Shown: positions 61,210 through 64,000 of the stretch, one piece after another
Position numbering within the stretch: position 1 is the first letter of the stretch
Layout: each line of letters starts with the position of its first letter
Origin: Rhizobium anhuiense
GTDB lineage: Bacteria; Pseudomonadota; Alphaproteobacteria; Rhizobiales; Rhizobiaceae
Assembly (NCBI RefSeq): GCF_003985145.1
Contig: NZ_ML133524.1
Span: 310,001 to 374,000 of the forward strand
Direction of reading: 5' to 3'
Length of the DNA stretch: 64,000 nt
Program-made: the position numbers and the translations under genes
Notes under the pieces: generated by a model
The model's database searches: none
Told to the model about the DNA's origin: nothing
The model's input: the letters and a program-made list of their open reading frames with translations, nothing else

Positions 61210-61295
61210 GTAGTAGGCATTCCTCGCTTGGGTCGGCATGGGACCGGTCCCGTCGCCAGGCCTTTTAAGAGAAATGCAGGTTGCGCACAACGGCG
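61204..61295. repeat. duplicated junction block, copy 1
   Basis: Bases 61204-61223 (CTTCATGTAGTAGGCATTCC) and 61255-61295 (GCCAGGCCTTTTAAGAGA onward to ACAACGGCGGAG) have a diverged second copy at 62944-63038. The block contains the flippase start codon on the minus strand and, in the plus direction, the relic start TTG CGC ACA ACG GCG GAG (fMRTTAE), which matches the GT2 start in copy 2. Confidence 0.7.
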
Positions 61296-61389
61296 GAGTT
61301 GATGGCGATGGAGGCGAAGGCGCCTTCCCGCCGACGATCCGGGCGCTGACCGGTATATGACACGCCTTGCCGGCTTGACGTGGAGATCG

Positions 61390-62883
61390 ATGTTGGAGCG
61401 AATTACCAGAAGCATTACGAGCGCCAGCATGTTTCTGGCAGTCTATTTCCTGCTGAACATCGCGCTGCGCATCGCCTTGCCTCATACGCTCGATCTCGAC
61501 GAGGCGGAGCAATCCTTCTACTCACAATATCTGCTTGCCGGCTATGGCCCGCAGCCGCCTTTCTATAACTGGATACAATATGCCATCGTTTCGGTGACCG
61601 GCATATCGATGTGGGTGCTGTCGGTGCCGAAGAATATCATTCTCTTCGGCTGCTATCTGTTCTACGGGCTTGCCGCCCGCGAGGTGCTGAAGGGCCGCTC
61701 GCTCGCCGCCATCGCCATGCTGAGCCTGATCACTCTGCCGCAAGTGGGTTTGATGGCGCAGCGCGAATTGACGCATACCGTCGCGCTGCTGTTTGCAACC
61801 TCGCTTTTCCTCTTCGGTTTTTTCCGCACGCTGCGCCAGCCGACGATCGGGAGCTACCTGATCATCGGCATCGCCACCGGCATCGGGCTGATCTCGAAAT
61901 ACAATTTCGCCATCCTGCCGGCTGCCGCCCTGATCGCCGTGCTGCCGGACCGGAAATGGCGCGGCCGTCTGATCGACTGGCGTTTGCTGCCGGCGGTCGT
62001 CCTCGCCATTCTGATCGTGCTGCCGCATGCGCTCTGGCTGCCTGACAACCTCGCCAGCGCCTCTGCGCCGACACTGGAGCGGATGACCGCCGAAGACCTG
62101 GCCCCCGCCGGCCTGCCGCGCATCGGACAGGGGCTGCTGTCTCTCGTCGTCGCCGTCCTCGGCTTCGTCGCATTGCCGATCGTTCTCCTCGCGGCCGCCT
62201 TCCGGCGCGATTTCTTTCGCGCGCTCTCCTCGTCCAGCCCGATGATCCGGGTGATCGAGCGGATGATGGTCATCAGCCTGGTCGCCTTCGTCGGCGTGGT
62301 CCTCTTTGCCGGCGCCAGCGATATCCACGAGCGCTGGCTCGACCCGTGCCTGCTCGTCCTGCCGCTTTATCTGTTCCTGAAACTGGAAACCGCCGATCTC
62401 GATCTTTCTGCCGGCCTCGCCCGCTTCCGGCCCGTGGTGCCGGTCTTCATGGTCGTCATCCTGTCGATCCTTCTTTTCCGGATCGTCGGCATTCAATACA
62501 TCGGCACCTATACGAGAACGAACGTGCCCTTCTCCGGTTACGTCGCTGAATTGACCGCGACCCGCAAGCCGGTTCTGATCGTGGCGGGGACGAAGTTCGT
62601 GGCCGGCAATCTGAGGCTGGCCTTTCCCGATGTTCCCGTCGTGATACCGTTCTTCCCGGGTGCCGGGGTTCCCGAATATGCGGCGGCGAAGGGGCCGGTG
62701 CTGGTAATCTGGCGCGGCGAGACCGCAGACGACCCGACAATTGCTCCCGGTTTCGCCAGCGATCTCATCAAATCGGGCATTCATCTGCAAGAGTTGAACA
62801 CGCTGACGCTGCCCTATCTCTTCGGTGACGGCAAACGTAGCTTCTCCATCGGTTACTCCTGGGTGGAGGGAGGCGCGAAATAG
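61390..62883 (+). CDS. GT39/ArnT-like glycosyltransferase (PMT family)
   Basis: A 497-residue integral membrane glycosyltransferase with about 11 helices. The first periplasmic loop holds the acidic motif [15 protein letters not shown] (about residues 30-44), typical of GT39/GT83 enzymes that take sugar from a polyprenyl-phosphate donor. [20 protein letters not shown] and [20 protein letters not shown] are family-like. It may transfer a sugar such as galacturonic acid to lipopolysaccharide core or lipid A, as the Rgt enzymes of Rhizobium do; this is inference. ATG at 61390 has GGAG 4 bases upstream; the frame from 61357 is possible. Confidence 0.88.
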   Translation: MLERITRSITSASMFLAVYFLLNIALRIALPHTLDLDEAEQSFYSQYLLAGYGPQPPFYNWIQYAIVSVTGISMWVLSVPKNIILFGCYLFYGLAAREVLKGRSLAAIAMLSLITLPQVGLMAQRELTHTVALLFATSLFLFGFFRTLRQPTIGSYLIIGIATGIGLISKYNFAILPAAALIAVLPDRKWRGRLIDWRLLPAVVLAILIVLPHALWLPDNLASASAPTLERMTAEDLAPAGLPRIGQGLLSLVVAVLGFVALPIVLLAAAFRRDFFRALSSSSPMIRVIERMMVISLVAFVGVVLFAGASDIHERWLDPCLLVLPLYLFLKLETADLDLSAGLARFRPVVPVFMVVILSILLFRIVGIQYIGTYTRTNVPFSGYVAELTATRKPVLIVAGTKFVAGNLRLAFPDVPVVIPFFPGAGVPEYAAAKGPVLVIWRGETADDPTIAPGFASDLIKSGIHLQELNTLTLPYLFGDGKRSFSIGYSWVEGGAK

Positions 62884-62943
62884 CGCCCCGGCAGCGCAGC
62901 CGATTGCTGGGAAACCGCCATTGCCGCTGGCAACCGGCGGACA

Positions 62944-63038
62944 CTTCATGTAGTAGCCTTCCGCAAGCGCGGCGGCAGCAGTAACGAATACTCGGCCGCC
63001 CGGCCTTTTGGAGATGAAAGTTGCAGACAACGGTAGAG
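62944..63038. repeat. duplicated junction block, copy 2
   Basis: CTTCATGTAGTAGCCTTCC at 62944-62962 and CCGGCCTTTTGGAGATGAAA onward (about 62999-63038) match copy 1 at 61204-61295. It contains the true start region of the GT2 gene and, on the minus strand, a relic flippase-like start (ATG at 62949, MKCPPVAS) that is not a real gene. Confidence 0.7.
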
Positions 63039-64000
63039 CCCATTCGCGATACGAATGATCCGGTACAATCGCTCGAACTGTCGCTGGTCGTGCCCATTTT
63101 CAACGAAGAGGAAAGCGTCGGTCCGCTTGTCGAGCGTGTCGCGGCCGCGATGGCCGGCTACCCGCATCGCTGGGAGCTGATCCTCGTCGATGACGGCAGC
63201 ACCGATGCGACGCTCGTCAACGCGCGCAAGTTTGTCGGACGCGAGGGGCTGGCGCTCAGAATCGTCGAGCTGCAGCGCAACTTCGGCCAGACCGCCGCCA
63301 TGCAGGCCGGTATCGACACCGCGCGAGGCCGGCTGATCGCGACAATGGACGGCGACCTCCAGAACGATCCGAAGGACATTCCTTCGATGGTTGGCGAACT
63401 GGAACGGCGCGAACTCGACCTTTTGGTCGGCTGGCGCAAGAACCGTAAGGACGGTCTGTTCTTGCGCAAGATCCCGTCGTGGTGCGCCAATTACCTGATC
63501 GGCCGTATCACCGGCGTCAAGTTGCACGATTACGGCTGCAGCCTGAAGATCTACCGTGCCTCGATCATCAAGCAGGTGAAGCTGATGGGCGAAATGCACC
63601 GCTTCATCCCGGCCTGGGTCGCCGGTGTCGTCCCGAGCTCACGCATCGGCGAGATGGCCGTCACCCATCATGCCCGCGAGCACGGTGTTTCGAAATACGG
63701 CATTTCGCGCACCTTCCGCGTCATCCTCGACCTGCTGTCGGTGATGTTCTTCATGCGCTACAAGGCACGGCCCGGGCATTTCTTCGGCTCTCTGGGTCTT
63801 GGCCTCGGCGCGGTCGCCATGCTGATCCTGCTCTATCTCGGCTTCGACAAGTTCATCCTGGGCAACGATATCGGCACGCGACCGATGCTGATGGTCGGCG
63901 TCGTGCTGCTGCTGTCGTCGGTGCAGATGATCACCACCGGCATTCTGGCTGAGATGATTGCGCGCACCTATTATCGCGACGACGCCTCTCCGAACTACAT
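63021..64000 (+). CDS. GT2 glycosyltransferase (DPM1/ArnC-like), 3' end outside window
   Basis: At least 326 residues of a family 2 glycosyltransferase that makes a polyprenyl-phosphate sugar. It starts at TTG with GGAG 7 bases upstream; the in-frame TGA just before excludes any earlier start. Visible motifs are LVVPIFNEEESVGPLVERV (about residues 23-41), LVDDGSTDATL (nucleotide-binding Asp), RLIATMDGDLQNDPKDIPS and KLHDYGCSLKIYR. Two C-terminal membrane helices begin near residue 255 (GHFFGSLGLGLGAVAMLILL). It probably supplies the donor for the GT39 protein just upstream. The C-terminus is cut by the window end. Confidence 0.92.
   Translation, partial: MQTTVEPIRDTNDPVQSLELSLVVPIFNEEESVGPLVERVAAAMAGYPHRWELILVDDGSTDATLVNARKFVGREGLALRIVELQRNFGQTAAMQAGIDTARGRLIATMDGDLQNDPKDIPSMVGELERRELDLLVGWRKNRKDGLFLRKIPSWCANYLIGRITGVKLHDYGCSLKIYRASIIKQVKLMGEMHRFIPAWVAGVVPSSRIGEMAVTHHAREHGVSKYGISRTFRVILDLLSVMFFMRYKARPGHFFGSLGLGLGAVAMLILLYLGFDKFILGNDIGTRPMLMVGVVLLLSSVQMITTGILAEMIARTYYRDDASPNY

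Noticed and set aside
61522..63030. Long minus-strand frame (502 codons) over the GT39 gene
   Set aside because: It is Arg/Gln/Asp-rich with no domain, and the opposite strand encodes a clear membrane glycosyltransferase. Only its beginning near 62949 is of interest as a relic start.
1..64000. CRISPR arrays, insertion sequences with transposase, prophage genes and rRNA genes
   Set aside because: No regular direct repeats with spacers, no transposase or integrase, no phage structural genes and no rRNA-like sequence were seen on either strand.

Overview
The window looks like chromosomal DNA of an alphaproteobacterium of the Rhizobiaceae, most likely Rhizobium of the etli/leguminosarum group. 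The evidence is GC-rich coding sequence with GTG/TTG starts, the psd-pssA pair, a RopA-type porin, an iolR-iolC-iolD-iolE-iolB inositol cluster whose IolC carries a C-terminal extension, the rnc-era-lepB-acpS-rsh-rpoZ housekeeping block, and rhizobial palindromic intergenic repeats. Species assignment is inference. No CRISPR array, complete insertion sequence, prophage or rRNA gene was seen.

Layout. 1-5.9 kb: the 3' part of a LysM envelope protein, an Atm1-like ABC exporter, psd-pssA phospholipid synthesis and a 48-residue basic protein. 6.1-13.5 kb: an HMCES/YedK-type DNA-protein crosslinker, small membrane and secreted proteins, a Nudix hydrolase, a translationally overlapping ygfZ / HD hydrolase / tyrosine phosphatase chain, an MscS channel, periplasmic Cu,Zn superoxide dismutase and an EF-hand protein. 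13.9-20.4 kb: a GGDEF/EAL protein, an HD hydrolase, a MOSC protein, an aldo/keto reductase, recO and a single-domain response regulator, with two copies of a palindromic, MITE-like repeat beside the HD and MOSC genes. 20.8-28.6 kb, minus strand: a Crp/Fnr regulator, era, rnc, lepB, acpS, a DUF2062 protein, a DUF3563 microprotein, rsh and rpoZ. 28.9-36.2 kb: NYN protein, smpB, dapA, a lytic transglycosylase, an alpha/beta hydrolase, the porin, a possible structured RNA and tRNA-Ser(GCT).

36.4-46.1 kb: a ferredoxin-reductase-like flavoprotein, then a Gfo/Idh/MocA dehydrogenase divergent from iolR and followed by iolC, iolD, iolE and iolB. Four GGAA-N6-TTCC-like sites lie in the two control regions and suggest that IolR governs the whole unit. 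46.1-47.5 kb: a compact module in which an AraC-type regulator sits between two very small genes (a DUF1127 protein and a Cys-rich 53-residue protein). Both small genes carry the same upstream motif, ATCGCTAAA-N6-GACAGCG, and nearly identical ribosome-binding sites. This is the best candidate here for an undescribed regulatory system.

47.6-57.8 kb: a MATE exporter, two short PilZ-like proteins, LysR, host-attachment, DUF2177 and DUF2147 proteins, a HisC-like aminotransferase, a Sel1 protein and AMP nucleosidase. 57.8-60.3 kb: three tandem YciI/DGPF genes followed by an ECF42-type sigma factor, with a matching promoter-like motif upstream. 60.2-64 kb: an envelope glycosylation locus (flippase-like protein, GT39/ArnT-like transferase, DPM1-like GT2 that runs off the window end). 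A duplicated junction there suggests that the GT39 gene was inserted between the other two.
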